Shown here one piece after another: positions 26,456 through 39,206 of a DNA stretch of 64,000 bases. The notes under the pieces were generated by a model. That model did not search any database. It was not told where the DNA came from and was given only the letters and a program-made list of their open reading frames with translations. Every line of letters begins with the position of its first letter. Position 1 is the stretch's first letter. Made by a program: the position numbers and the translations under genes. This stretch comes from Stictocephala bisonia (taxonomy: Eukaryota > Arthropoda > Insecta > Hemiptera > Membracidae). The stretch spans positions 186,001 to 250,000 of the forward strand of contig JAQJVL010000704.1 of assembly GCA_035578905.1 (NCBI GenBank), given 5' to 3'.

Positions 26456-26515
26456 GATATGATTACAAATTCCACAAGGAAGCGTGTGTGTTACAGTATG
26501 AACATCGGTCTCTAC

Positions 26516-26623
26516 AGTCGGTCCGAAGATGTCCACATAGATGGACGAAATCGATCACCATATAAATATTTGACTCAACATCTAGTTATTATAGTGTTGT
26601 GAGACGTACATGTTAATTTATAT
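26516..26623 (-). repeat. Right 108-bp inverted repeat arm
   Basis: Exact reverse complement of 25526-25633. Confidence 0.9.
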
Positions 26624-28184
26624 GATATATACCAACACGTAACATGCTAATCAAGAAACTTATTATTATTAAATTTGTACATCTTTTTTTAAAACTGAGT
26701 ATAACATTTTGTATATATTATCTATGTTTCCATAAACTGTTATTCAACAATCTTAATTGTTTTTCTTTTTTGGAATAGTACCGGCCTAAACGTAGGTTGT
26801 TTGAAAAATGGCAAACAAATTCCAAGTAAAAAAAATTAAAGAGACGTAAAGAAAGCGTATTTAGAATTTTGTAACTAGGTCTAAATTATATTATTTAACT
26901 GTAAGTAAATATAATTTGTTGTACAAGTTACATTTATTCAAATGAATACATAAATTTAAGTCTTGTTCCGATTATAAAATTGAAATAATGTATGCACAAA
27001 ATATTATGCAAAAGATCTCTTGATTATTGAATATGTATAATTCGTCTACAATAACATACGAAAATGACGATAGGAATCGTTAACTATAAAAACTATATTA
27101 ATTTTCATAAGAATCTTGATGACCGACATCTTAATAATGAATAAACGAACTGTTACATAAGTGATTTTGCTTTTTGTCAGTTAAAATATCAATAGTTTAC
27201 TATGGAGAATGTTTCATACAAATCCAAATCCCCTCCCTTGGTCTGTTACGTGTTTATTCTTTAAGCCTGTAACAATTTTCATTGCCACCAAGATATTCGT
27301 TTCCCAGACACGTAAAAGTGTTTTGTGCCTCATTTATCCGAGGGAATGGTGGAAGAGTTCAAACTGCAACTCTTAGCTCCATTTTTTAGGTGGTGGAGTA
27401 TCAATGTGGATAATAACATACGTGATATTTGTGATTGATTTTGAATGTATGAAACTCAACGTATTTTATTCCTGACGAAACATTTTTTTTGTTTTATTTT
27501 AAAGCTGATCGTTATATCTCATACACCATCCAGTTTTGATGTTTACTCATTTTCAATAGTCTGTAAAAATCTTATAACTATCTAAATAATATTTAAATAT
27601 TTGCAATAAAGGCATATTTTTAAGTAACATGCTTATCATACTATACAAAATATTTACTAAATATTTTAGGTTACCATTTTTCGAATTGAATTCATATCGA
27701 ATATGAAACATTTTAAGATTAAACAAATTTAATCGTAAATATTTTTCAATTATTTAACAAATTTAAATTATATGATTTTAGTTGACATGAATTCTACTTT
27801 AACATTACTATTCAACATTATATAGTGTATAAACAGTAATATTATTTTTAATATAATTTTGTAATTATTATAAATATTAAAATAACATCTTAATAAAATA
27901 TAGTAAAATAACATTATTTTAAATTTCTCGTAAAATTTGTATTTCACTATGTTAAGTATCATTTCCAAGTCCCTATTTAAAAAAAAAGTTTTTGAAATAA
28001 TAATACAGCTAATTTGCTACTAAAATTAGCTAGTATACCCATATAAATGGTAACATAATACTTCATAACAAACACTTTAGTGTTAAGGATGAGAGTGCAA
28101 AATTTAATAAACGATTATACTCTGCTAGTAAGAGATAAGTTTTTGTTGAGTCAGAGAAGTGTCATCACAGGAACATCCTGTTGC
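26624..28184. other. AT-rich intergenic DNA
   Basis: No gene seen. The minus-strand frame at 27768-27968 is AT-driven. Confidence 0.4.
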
Positions 28185-28255
28185 GAAGTGACTTGAATAC
28201 GAAACCTATTTAACTGAAATGGTACGATTGTTAGCCAGCACTATTACATTACCTC
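28185..28255 (-). repeat. tRNA-like SINE relic
   Basis: The minus strand reads AGTGCTGGCTAACAATCGTACC (A-box/D-arm-like), then GGTTTCGTATTCAAGTC, which resembles a B box. Too degraded for a tRNA. Confidence 0.3.
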
Positions 28256-29013
<758 letters not shown>

Positions 29014-29117
29014 GTTCGTTTCTCCATGTATTGTAATGTGTTTAAATAATATGAATATCACTATAAGTTGTCACAGTTGTGCCTTCGTGATGACGTATTG
29101 CTGTTAATAGTAATGAC

Positions 29118-29290
29118 CCGTAGGTGTGGGGGATGGGGTCATTACTAATGTACGTGTATGGGCTTAGCATGACATAGCTAAAGTCGATTTTATTGATTTT
29201 CAAACTTAAACATGTATACAATAACAGTGTACGTGTATGGGTGGGCGGGTGGGACAATAACAGTGTATGTGTATGGGTGGGTCAATACCA
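29118..29290 (-). repeat. 36-bp minisatellite family, G-rich on plus strand
   Basis: Degenerate units such as GTACGTGTATGGGTGGGCGG and TGGGTGGGTCAATACCAC, in the same orientation as the 26.23-26.46 kb array. Confidence 0.8.
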
Positions 29291-29304
29291 CTTGTACAAT
29301 ACCT

Positions 29305-29510
29305 ACAGAGGTAATGACCCACCCGCCAACCCACACACCTACAGAGGTAATGACCCACCCGCCAACCCACACACCTACAGAGGTAATGACCCACCCGCCA
29401 ACCCACACACCTACAGAGGTAATGACCCACCCGCCGCCCACCCATACACTTAAGGTGGTATTGATCCACCCGCTCCGCTCACCCATACACGTACAGTGGT
29501 ATTGTTATTA
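29305..29510 (+). repeat. 36-bp minisatellite family, C-rich on plus strand, about 5 units
   Basis: Four nearly identical 36-bp copies of GGTAATGACCCACCCGCCA and ACCCACACACCTACAGA, then divergent copies ending CATACACGTACAGTGG. Together with the preceding G-rich block this makes a second inverted arrangement, in the opposite order to the one at 25.6-26.5 kb. Confidence 0.9.
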
Positions 29511-32500
29511 AAATAAGTATATCTTAATTACAGTCTTGTCATTGGAAAACAGTATTGACTGGACACTTTTAACTAATAAAACTCGCCCACCTATACATGT
29601 ATAGTAGTAATCTTCTTGAAGGATAGTTTAAACTATACGGTAACAACTCGATAGTTATATCAATAGATAATTTCATAAAATATGGTTTCATACAATCATA
29701 CTAAAATTAAAAAATTTAGTAATAATACATTTGAAGTTAAATAATATAAGCTAGTATTTAATATGAATGGATTGTTTCAATTGTGAATGGCTTACTGAAT
29801 ATACAACTTATAAATATATGCAAGAAGACAGTGAGAAGAAAACATTTTGTGGAGGAAGATAAACGTATACAAAGTGGTAGAAAGAGTTATGACCAAACTT
29901 TCTGTATCTTACCCCGTCTCCATCAATGTCTTGAAGAATACAAACTTTGCTCAAATTTCGTGGTTTTTATTTCATGTTATACAATAACTCTTAAGTTTAC
30001 ATAGATTTAGATACTGGTCACATATGTCAATCATTTTATAATCATGACATCAGTCTGTGGGTATGTTAAGTTTGCAAGTTAAATGTTTAGGTTCCATGCG
30101 AATTGAAATTAATAACAGTATTGGCTAACCTATATGTATGCAACTTATATGCATTTGACTTCATTAAATGGGAACACAAACAATGGTACTAAAATTACAT
30201 CAAACTTTGTACACATTGACAATTATATTCTGTTGCACTTCTATTAAGAGATATTAATTACCGTAAGTTCTGTTAGTGGCATTTTTAAATTCCCTCACAA
30301 GTAATGTCTATAGTAAAATTACACACTTCTAGAGAACAATTAATTATAGACTTTAGTAGCGTATATTTAAACACATGTTGATGTAGAACAAACTAACTAT
30401 TGAAAATGTTCCTTTAAACACTGACAAATGATTTACACAAATATTAACTGCATGCTGTGCTAAAGCAAGGATGTCTACAAGAATTTACTAAGCACTTGTT
30501 TGTTTACTATTAATTATTTAGTTAATTAGTATAGTCCCAATAGACGATTAATGAGTGTAAAGTGCTTAACTGATGTGCATAACTACACAATCCTCTTTCC
30601 ATAATCAGAAAATAACCAAATAACTAATCTTCACTGCGTAATGAACATATGTATGTACATATGTATGTACATATATTGTAAACTAGGCTTTTGATCCGTT
30701 ATGAAATAACTTTAATTCTTACAAATCCTCAGAGTTACAAAAAAACCCTAGTTGGCTAGTATAAAAATGTGTATAACGAATGACATTATATACTTCTAAT
30801 AGCTGTTAGATTAAGATATGTATGAATTTAAACCTGCTCAGAGAGTCACAAACAAAAACATCTTAAACTTAATAAGTGAGGAATATTTTACGTCTGCGAA
30901 AGACGTTGTTTTGTTTACTCTTCTCTTACTGAATTTGGTTAAGTAAATAACTTATAAAAGTTTAGTGGTGAACAAAAACAGTCTTGAACGTTCCATAAAT
31001 ATTTGGTTTATTTTATTTTTAGTACTTTAGATTTTTTAAGCAATGATTTTTCTGAAATCAATACAGGGTGGGGAAAATATGGAAACGCTTTCACAACAAC
31101 ATTATTTTTTCCATAAATAATATGATCATTTTTTTTAATAACTGTGTTCCATAAAGTATAATTTTGATCAGAATAATTTAATTAAAACCGTTCGTTAATT
31201 AGAGGATAAATATAATTGTTAAAATTAGTTACGTTGAAATTTAAATGACCACTACTCTGGAAAGGATAAACTTTTCGAAGTTCAGTTCGTGGTAGTTAAT
31301 TTCTCTTGAATACACCTTTCATTTGATACCAAACTCGACCTAGGCTTACTTTGAAGATTTCCATTCAATTCCTCATGGGCTTTCTTCCTCCCTGAAAAGA
31401 TGAATTGTCGCAAATGGCATCACAAATTATGTTATTTGTAGCCATGATCATGTACAAAATTTCACTTTTACAAGGGGGGGGGGACTAGTAGAAATAAATA
31501 TTTAACTTCACTTCCCATTAATTACTAAATGACTTTTGTTAAATAATTATTTGAAGTACATAAAACTACAAGGTGTTGAATATTAGATTAGAGTTGTATA
31601 ACCATATAAAGTTTTAAATTTTGTATCTACATTTAAAAGTTATCGAATATTTACCCCAATAGGTACGTAATCATTTTCTGTAACCAAACCGGACAATTTC
31701 AATGACACTTAACTTGTTTAGTACTAAAAGTCTTTTGACAGTAAAACAATTAAAAATAATGCTAGTTATTGTTTTAATAAATTAAAAAAATATCTTAGTC
31801 AGCCTTGTGACAATTAAATACTTAATAATTATAGCTTAGTATGATTAATTAACGACTAGTAGTAAAATGAACTAATCAAATGATTCTTAAAACTTGATTT
31901 TTATGGTTTATTGTAGAGATTATTATTATTAAACAATTATATTAATTTAATGTAATACTTTTGTGGCTTCTGTAGTTTGTTTTGATTGTTTCAGACAGGC
32001 TTTAAGGCTTAATGTCATATTTTAAGCTTCATCGTGCACGAATAGTAAGATATTTTAAAAATATTTAATTTGCAGTCAGTAAAAGTTTGACAATTACTTT
32101 TATTTTGGGGAATGTTTTAACTTTGGAACTTTAGGTTAAAAAAAACTCATTTAAAATATATTAGCCATATCTCAATGAAAGTCATTTTAAACATAAATAC
32201 ATATATAAATATAATCCTGGGATAACCGTGTGACTTTTTATATAAAATACATATTAGAAATTGGTATTAATGTAAGTTGTTTTGAATATATGTTAAGGAA
32301 TATATAAATTAAACGAAAATATGTTTTCCTTAAACATTCATGATACAAACTTGTTTATTATAGAGACATATTACTGCCTTTTAATTGATGTTAGGTGAAA
32401 ATATTCATCACTGTGTTTGACAGGGTTTAACAACCCTTAAACAGATAGGTTTAAGCTATCTTTCATTAAGCCTCATTAGATTTCATATTTAATGAGTGTT

Positions 32501-32942
32501 GGAAATACATAACATTTGGCCCAAACAGGAGATTGTGAGTTAATAATCACGAAGTTAGTGGGACTTTTGAGCTGTACCTGATTAGTTATTAAAACGCACG
32601 TGATATTACGGTTGACTAGGTTGTAATAGGCTTTTACCAAGCCTGATATCTTGTTTCATAAATCTGTTGCAGTGACAATATGGTGGTTGATAAAAAGGAA
32701 TTTTCAAGCTACACTCTCGTTCTATTCATTGAAATGTTAAAACTTGCTAAATTAACTATATATTTAATAATAATAGGCTTTATTTAACGCCAGGTGGTTT
32801 TAATGGTCGCTAGTTAGTTTAGTGATAAAAATTCTCCATAATTATTTTTATTCAACACAATATATATGCTGTTAATAAGTTACTTTTTACTTATAAGTAC
32901 CATAATTAAGTTACCACATATATAAATTATTATAATATTTAT
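29511..32942. other. AT-rich intergenic DNA
   Basis: No gene seen. Minor items are a 12-bp ACATATGTATGT repeat near 30,645-30,675, a G10 run at 31,474-31,483, and TACAGGGTGGGGAAAATATG at about 31,063, which looks like a DNA-transposon end but has no partner in view. Confidence 0.4.
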
Positions 32943-32947
32943 TTTAA

Positions 32948-33983
32948 GGGGAGTCGGATGACCAAAAAAAATTTAATACCTCTTTTAGGCAATTCTGATA
33001 ACTACAACACATATTATTAAAGTTTATCAAAAGCGATGCACATGAAAGATTTAGTAGTTTTACGCTGCAGATCATGTTTCTGTTATGCCGGTATGTTATA
33101 CATATATTTTATGAAATGTAACAGTATTTCATTTTCCTATGTTGTTCCATAACTAGATAGCTAGGCAATGAATTGACAGCTGTTTGAATGTTTAGCTATT
33201 AACATAAACAAAAACAATATAGTTGTTTGTGTTGTCATTTGCATGGTGACTATATTTATTTGATTGTTTCAAAGTGCTAGTAAGTTATTTAGTGCTAGTA
33301 AGTAGTTTTATATCATAGTGAATAGTGAAAACGTAGGCATGAGTTTGGTGGTATTAGGAAACATTTGTGTACGGAAATTGAATCCTGTGAAAGTTTGCCT
33401 AGGCCTATCTCAACTCCTGAAAATAATAACATCTCTCCAAATGTCAGTACTTCTGAAAAGAAAGTAGGACCTAACTTAGTAGATTATGAACACTTTGAAG
33501 ACAGTGTTGATCAGTGCTATGATATAGTTTACTTTACAAAATTTGAAAATTTACGTACAAAAGTGTAGCTGTTTGTAGTGAATGTAGCGTTCTGTTTTAA
33601 TTGCGATTTCTGAAAAATCACTTTTTTCAAGACAAATGTACCTTTTTCTCAATAACCATAAAGTATATAAAAATAAATTTTTTTGTTTGAAAGAGGAAGT
33701 ACCCATACACATTTTAAGCGCAGTTTTTTAAGATATGTCAATTACAACATTTAAAAAAAAAAACGTTTTTCAATAAAACATTTGTAACTTTTTTACTTTT
33801 TTTAAAAAAAAAAAAAAAATATTTGTAATCAATATTTTACAATATCCTCTGCTTAAAATATAAATAAAGACCTATTCTTTCAAATAAAAAACAGACCACA
33901 TTGATAGCTTTTATAGTTTCTGAGAAAAAGGTACATAAACACAACATATTTAACATGCGTAGGATAGGGTCATCCGACTCCCC
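32948..33983 (+). mobile_element. TTAA-flanked DNA transposon with 17-bp terminal inverted repeats (1,036 bp)
   Basis: GGGGAGTCGGATGACC at the left end (32948 onward) is matched exactly, inverted, at the right end (33968-33983), and both are bordered by TTAA (32944-32947 and 33984-33987). With the flanks the match is 21 bp. TTAA duplications are typical of piggyBac and Kolobok transposons; the GGG start fits Kolobok-like ends better than the piggyBac CCY start, but this is tentative. Inside is a 5'-UTR-like stretch with a duplicated GTGCTAGTAAGT, then a short protein-like frame, then AT-rich DNA with A and T homopolymers. At about 1 kb it is a deleted, non-autonomous copy. Confidence 0.75.
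33329..33610 (+). pseudogene. Decayed transposase N-terminus inside the TTAA element
   Basis: Open from after TGA 33326 to a TAG at 33566-33568. It reads KRRHEFGGIRKHL, a Ser/Pro/Asn-rich linker with STSEKK, and YEHFEDSVDQCYDIVYFTKF. A one-base frame change at the end restores KVAVCSECSVLF, giving a C-x2-C pair. This layout (basic start, STS-K-K linker, hydrophobic strand, then CxxC) resembles the N-terminal segment of transposase proteins labelled Mutator-like in many invertebrates. That is recall, not a search. No DDE/D catalytic part remains. There is no ATG at the obvious start; an out-of-frame ATG lies at 33339. Confidence 0.45.
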
Positions 33984-33987
33984 TTAA

Positions 33988-36166
33988 ACATGAAAAAAGA
34001 AGCAACTTGATAATTTAAATCCTTTTTAAGACCACAATTTTTATTATTTCAAATGTTCCTTTAGCTGAAAAATACATTCTCATAAAATATAATAACATAT
34101 TCTTCTAAAAACAATAGTACCGTATTATAAACAAATAAACTAATTGTATAGTTAGGTCTTCAGTCTTTTACTCAAGTTAAACGTATATTTAAATTGACAG
34201 TAATGATAGTAGTCCTCTCTGACAATAATTGTAAGGTGATTACGTCTCAATCAAGTCTACAGAGTGAAGTAAATTCAACGAGGGACATATCTGATTTAAA
34301 TTCAGTATTCAAAACCTGTTACTTTGTAAGACATTTAAGCTAATTAAAACGATTGTATTATATAGGAGCTGATTTCCTATCTGTCCAAAACCTAGTGTAT
34401 AGTTTAGTGTTTATGTAAGGAAATGTATCATGTAGACTGCGTATTTAATTTAAGGCAGTTAATATACCTTCTGATCCATTCATATTTGCTTTTCTCTTAG
34501 AAGCAAAATACTTCTTGTAAAATCCTGGCTCCCTCCAAGATGATGATGTAATGTGAACACGAACTTAGTAATTTTATATGCACTGCGACTTTATTTGAAA
34601 ATCTCTTGATATGATCTTTAAATTATTAGAACATATTTTATGATTCGTTTTTTTAGTTTTATTGTACAAACCTATTTAATTTATTTAAAATTTTTTTATT
34701 TTTTAAATTATTAATACTATATATTAATTTGAATCAAATCTGAATAATATTTATATTTAAAGTATCTTTCTTTACAAAACACAAAGTATTTATTCATATA
34801 AATATTAGTAATATTGCCTTAAACACAAACGTTTGAATAATTAACAAGAAGAAAGGAGCTGTATTTACAAAAATAAAAGTTTTAACATATTTTACAGTTA
34901 AGAAAACATTTAGGAAAATGTGCTTTTAAGAAAATTCGTGGTTATTTGGTTACTATCCTAAATTAATTATAAAATGATTGTAAAATTTCATATAAAAAGT
35001 ATTCAAGGTAGAAATTACGATTTCGGTAAAAAAATATTTCAATGTATTCTTTAATTTTAGAATGAAGATATAAAAATCTTCCTTATTCAAGCCCTAAATG
35101 TTTGAACTCAGCATATACGTTTGGGTAGTAGTCCCTTACCCCAGGTGATATATTATGTCTGTTGGAAGCTTATACAGTAGATATATTAATATATCTTATT
35201 AGGTATTAATACCTTAAGCTATGTACATAATCCAAAAAAATCTGGTGATGTCGTCTAACAATTATCATGTTTTATAAAAATAATAATAATAGTAATATAA
35301 TTATAATAAATAATGAATGATACATCTATATTTATTTCAGCATCATATTTAATAGATAGTTAAATATTATTTCATTGCTGATTCGTCACATATAATTTAT
35401 TGCGGAAAAACGTTATTAAGTATACTGTGTAAAAATTAACATAACAATTAACTGATAACGTTCTGAACAAATGTAAAAAAAAATATTAGTATAAGATTCC
35501 AAAATGTCAAAATGTTGAAATCTTTCTCTCCTTGTTATGGTGACCTACTATCTGAGCTTACTTTTTTGGTTCTGGTACTATCCCATTTCTGGCATTTCAC
35601 AAGTTATGGGACCAAGTATAATAAATCTGTAAAAGTAAAAATGCAAGCCTACTTCAATATTAATTTTTCAGAGGATTCTAGGAATATAATATAAATTGTG
35701 TAACAAAAGTCTAGGGACGGCATTATATTTTATTAAACATTTCATATAAAGCAATAAAAATTTATAAGTATATATTATACTAAAGATTTACTTGATGAAG
35801 CATGTATAGTTTTTTTCATAATACTGGTCTACAATGAGTCAGAAAAAAATCTTAAATTAAAGCATAGATTTATACGTATTTCATATTAAAGGTCTATCTA
35901 TTAGGTTTACAGTAGGGATGGTTCCCGATGAATCAGAAAAGTATCTTAAAGAGACCTCTTCAAGTTGTACATAAGATTAAAGATTTTTAAAAGGAAGACT
36001 AAATGGTAAAAATTTGACCATATAAGTCCATACTACATAAAATGATAAAATTTATATAAATTTTATTGAAAACAATAAAATTAGTTTTCATAAGTTTCTA
36101 TTATATTAAGACTGGTTCAACAATTTTATTAGTATTAAAACTATGTTTTTACGGCATTTATTGTAC
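33988..36166. other. AT-rich intergenic DNA
   Basis: No gene recognised. The 35,512-35,694 open frame is not protein-like. Confidence 0.4.
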
Positions 36167-36244
36167 CTGCTCTTAAAGCTCTACAGGTAGCCAAATCCCC
36201 CTCCTCCATGTTGGCTGCCAATCTGAGGAGTTGATTAAAGCTTA
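36167..36244 (-). CDS. Candidate 78-nt minus-strand coding exon
   Basis: On the minus strand a T-rich acceptor (CTTGTTTTTTTATGATAG) precedes 78 nt that end at a good donor, GAGCAG/GTACAA. The exon is a multiple of three, much less AT-rich than its surroundings, and open in the frame reading SFNQLLRLAANMEEGDLATC then RALRA. If translation read through the donor it would stop about nine codons later. The peptide is convincingly protein-like (amphipathic, acidic and basic mix) but I do not recognise the family. Neighbouring exons were not found, so large introns or a retroposed fragment are both possible. Confidence 0.4.
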
Positions 36245-37305
36245 CTATCATAAAAAAACAAGTAGACATTGTGTCAGTCAATTTCGCATGATGTCAACTT
36301 TTTCAAGAACTTTCCTTTATCATGCAGTCAATGTTTAAAGAAAAGATTAAATATTTCAGCATATAAAAAATCACATACTTTGTGAGCCATACATAAATTA
36401 ATACAAATACAATTTACTTAAATACCACCAAATGTAAAGTGGATAAACTGTATTGTAGTAAAAATGTGTAGAGAGTAATATAAACATTAAAAACAAGTTA
36501 ACATACATCTTACTTATTTACAAGTTTCTTTCTTTAAGAGAGTATAAAATATAACGTCATATACAAGCAAGTATTATTGTCAAATCTATTGGAGTAAATA
36601 AGTTATGGCAGAGGATGTGTTTATCGACCTGTAAACGTGATTTATATACATATTTGGTTCCATTCACCTCCCATACATCATATCCACGTCATTTTTGGAT
36701 TTTCGCTCTGGTTCATGCTTTAAAGAGTTTAACTGGGGCCACAACATAATATTTTTAAATCTACAGTAAGTGCTTATTGCTTGGAAAGTATTTGCTTTAG
36801 TGAAAATTCGATATTTAAATTTTTCTATTACATTTAGATTTAGTAGATCATGCGAGTTGTTAAGTAATTAATTAGTATGCAAATTAAATAGTAGTAATTT
36901 AGCAGGACTGATGATACAAATGTTTATTAAATAAACATTTACCTTCATGAGCAAGTTTATGTTACGTTTCTGTTTAATGATTAGGTGTAATAGAGGTCTG
37001 ATTGGTCCTATCCACGCTACTTGTATATACAGTACAATAAAGGCAATTTTAATTTAATTTAATTTCATTCATTTATATGATCCAATGTGTGGGTTACACA
37101 TATGCTCGGATCGTGGGTCAATCAAACTATAAACCAAACTTAGTACGGTCTCAATCAATTGAGAATATGATACAAATTATTATTAAACAGATGTAAATTG
37201 TTTTTAATATATTGTACTGTCAGTATTGAATAGCAAATCAAAATGCTCTAATGCTGTTAACATTTAACAATATACCCTTTTAACAACCTACCCCTTGTGT
37301 GATAA
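36245..37305. other. AT-rich intergenic or intronic DNA
   Basis: Around 36,600-36,740 the minus strand has broken coding-like stretches (for example YDVWEVNGTKYVYKSRLQV) interrupted by stops. They may be an old transposon but are unrecognised. Confidence 0.3.
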
Positions 37306-37428
37306 AGTGAGAATATTGAGGAAGTTGTAGGCGATGCATTTGAAATGTGGCACTTGGCACTGATAGACAAATTACATCAATGCAATATAAAAGATCGATG
37401 GAAGGCCTCAAATGTTACGACTTCTTGA
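37306..37428 (+). pseudogene. Possible LINE reverse-transcriptase fragment (weak)
   Basis: A 40-codon open stretch reads DAFEMWHLALIDKLHQCNI. It resembles the RT palm pattern F-D-x-V-x-H-x-x-L-L-x-K-L-x-x-x-x-I, with Glu in place of the catalytic Asp and one residue missing. It is flanked by stops. The match is short, so the call is tentative. Confidence 0.28.
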
Positions 37429-39020
37429 ACTTTAATTTTGTCAACGCCAATGGAAATATCAACAGTTACTGTGTATGTTTTATTTAGGTTATCTTTCCAA
37501 ACATCTAATCTACTTTCTGTTGTTCACAGGGAATGATGATAATTGCATTTGAATGAGCTTTTGAATAAAAGGTTTTTAATGTATTTTGTTATTTAATAAT
37601 CTATATGACTTCAAGATTGCCTGGTGGCAATCATTAAATATTATATTCTACTTCGACAGTTTACAAATATCGTGTAACAATAAATTGTATTCAATACTTT
37701 ATAACTAAGATGAATTATTTTATATAATGCCAACAGTAATATTTAAATGAATATAGTTGTCTTTTACTACCACTATTTCAACTATGTAAATTATAGTTCA
37801 AGATATTTGAAAGATTATTTTTGTGTATTTAATAATAAATAAAATGTAGTCTATTATCACATTTCTTATTATATTCATAATATTTAAACACTTTATTATA
37901 GAAAATATATGTATAATATAATTGTCAAAGTTGTTGAGTATCGAAAAAGATTAGTTGAATATCTCTACGTACAATTTGTTGTTTATGGAACCTGAGAACA
38001 GAACACATTACCATTCTTAAAATGTTGTATATATTCAGAATTAAGATTTAAATACTCACTGTATTTTTCATCATAAAAACGTTTACTATAAACTAAATAT
38101 TTAACACGAAACTTCATTTCACAAATAATAAATAAAAGATGTGTGTATCTAATAACCTATTTGATGTACATATCAATAATTTTAAAAGGCCGTCAGTTCA
38201 GTAATTCAAAGAATTAGAGTCGATAGCTTGTGTATTTTTGCAATGGAAACGTTCAGATAATAAATAAACAACACATTCCTTTTTTATATAAAATGTGCAA
38301 CAAGAGTTTGTGCAGTACATTTATGTTGTTGTAAGAAATGAAACAAATTTGTTAATTAAAAAATATAATAACATATAAATAAAATAGTAACTGCTATGAG
38401 ATAGTCTGGTGTGGATTTCAATATAAGATAGATTCTTCTAGTTTGTTCGTAGGGACACAAAAAATGTGTGAAGCTTTTTATAATATTATAATCAATTAAT
38501 AATCAATACATAACCATCAAGCCAATAATGTTATATGTATATCAATGACAAATGAATAAGTTGAGACGGGTGGTTTTGTGTCCTATACTACAAGAAAATG
38601 AATTGTTTCATATCATCGGGTCCATTCTAGCAATTATTGTCGGTCGAAACTAACCTAATGGCGTGTGAGGTTTGTCAGTTAGTTGATAACACCCAGTTCA
38701 TTTCGTTATACCGAAAATACTTCCAATTTACTTACACTCATTCATTCTCAAAATTGAAATATTCTTATTTACTACTATTGTGCTACTAAGTGCTTTGCCA
38801 TGTAATTAAAATATATAAAGTAATATTAATATTCTATTGAATTTAGTCCTTGATTTCAATAAGCATTACTTGGCCTGATGCAAGTTTTTATTTCATTTGA
38901 TTTTATTTACCAGATGATAAATAATCTATATTAATAAAGAAAAACTACATTTATTTATAGTAACATTTTAATGGATTCTATTGAAAACATTATATTCAAA
39001 ATGTTATGCGATTAATTAAA
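37429..39020. other. AT-rich intergenic DNA
   Basis: No gene or repeat recognised. Confidence 0.4.
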
Positions 39021-39206
39021 GTTTACGATGATATAACTTGTAATAATTAGTCGGTTGCGAGTAGTCACAGATTTGGTAACAGTTCCAGCAATTATGTGAA
39101 CGAGACGCATTACACGTCGTTAGTGAAACTCTGTACCCAAGAGACACGTGATTGAAAGCGGTTCCACTGAAGTTTAATGGATTACAGATCTGAAAATGAG
39201 ACTGAG
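39021..39206 (-). CDS. Candidate minus-strand exon with five cysteines
   Basis: A minus-strand acceptor, GTGTGTTTTCAG (ending 39207), opens a less AT-rich stretch. It reads SHFQICNPLNFSGTAFNHVS, then YRVSLTTCNASRSHNCWNCY and QICDYSQPTNYY before a stop near 39,016. The five Cys (IC, TC, NCWNC, IC) and low Lys/Ile content are unlike the AT-driven frames nearby. It could be a terminal exon of a secreted or membrane protein, or a chance frame. No family recognised. Confidence 0.3.

Larger units (their letters stand above)
25526..26623. mobile_element. Foldback element: 108-bp perfect inverted repeats enclosing G4 minisatellites
   Basis: The 108 bp at 25526-25633 are exactly the reverse complement of 26516-26623, with no mismatch seen. 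Both arms stop matching abruptly at each end. Between them lie two 36-bp-unit arrays in opposite orientation: C-rich at 25,655-26,010 and G-rich at 26,235-26,455. They are separated by a 10-bp hairpin (26111-26120 with 26129-26138). This architecture matches foldback-type non-autonomous transposons, which have long inverted repeats with internal tandem repeats and no transposase. No target-site duplication is obvious. Large open frames across it in many phases (for example 25588-26199 plus) exist only because the 36-bp unit lacks stops; they are not genes. Confidence 0.65.

Noticed and set aside
31063..31083. TACAGGGTGGGGAAAATATG as a transposon end
   Set aside because: It looks like a DNA-transposon terminus, but no inverted partner or target duplication was found in the window.
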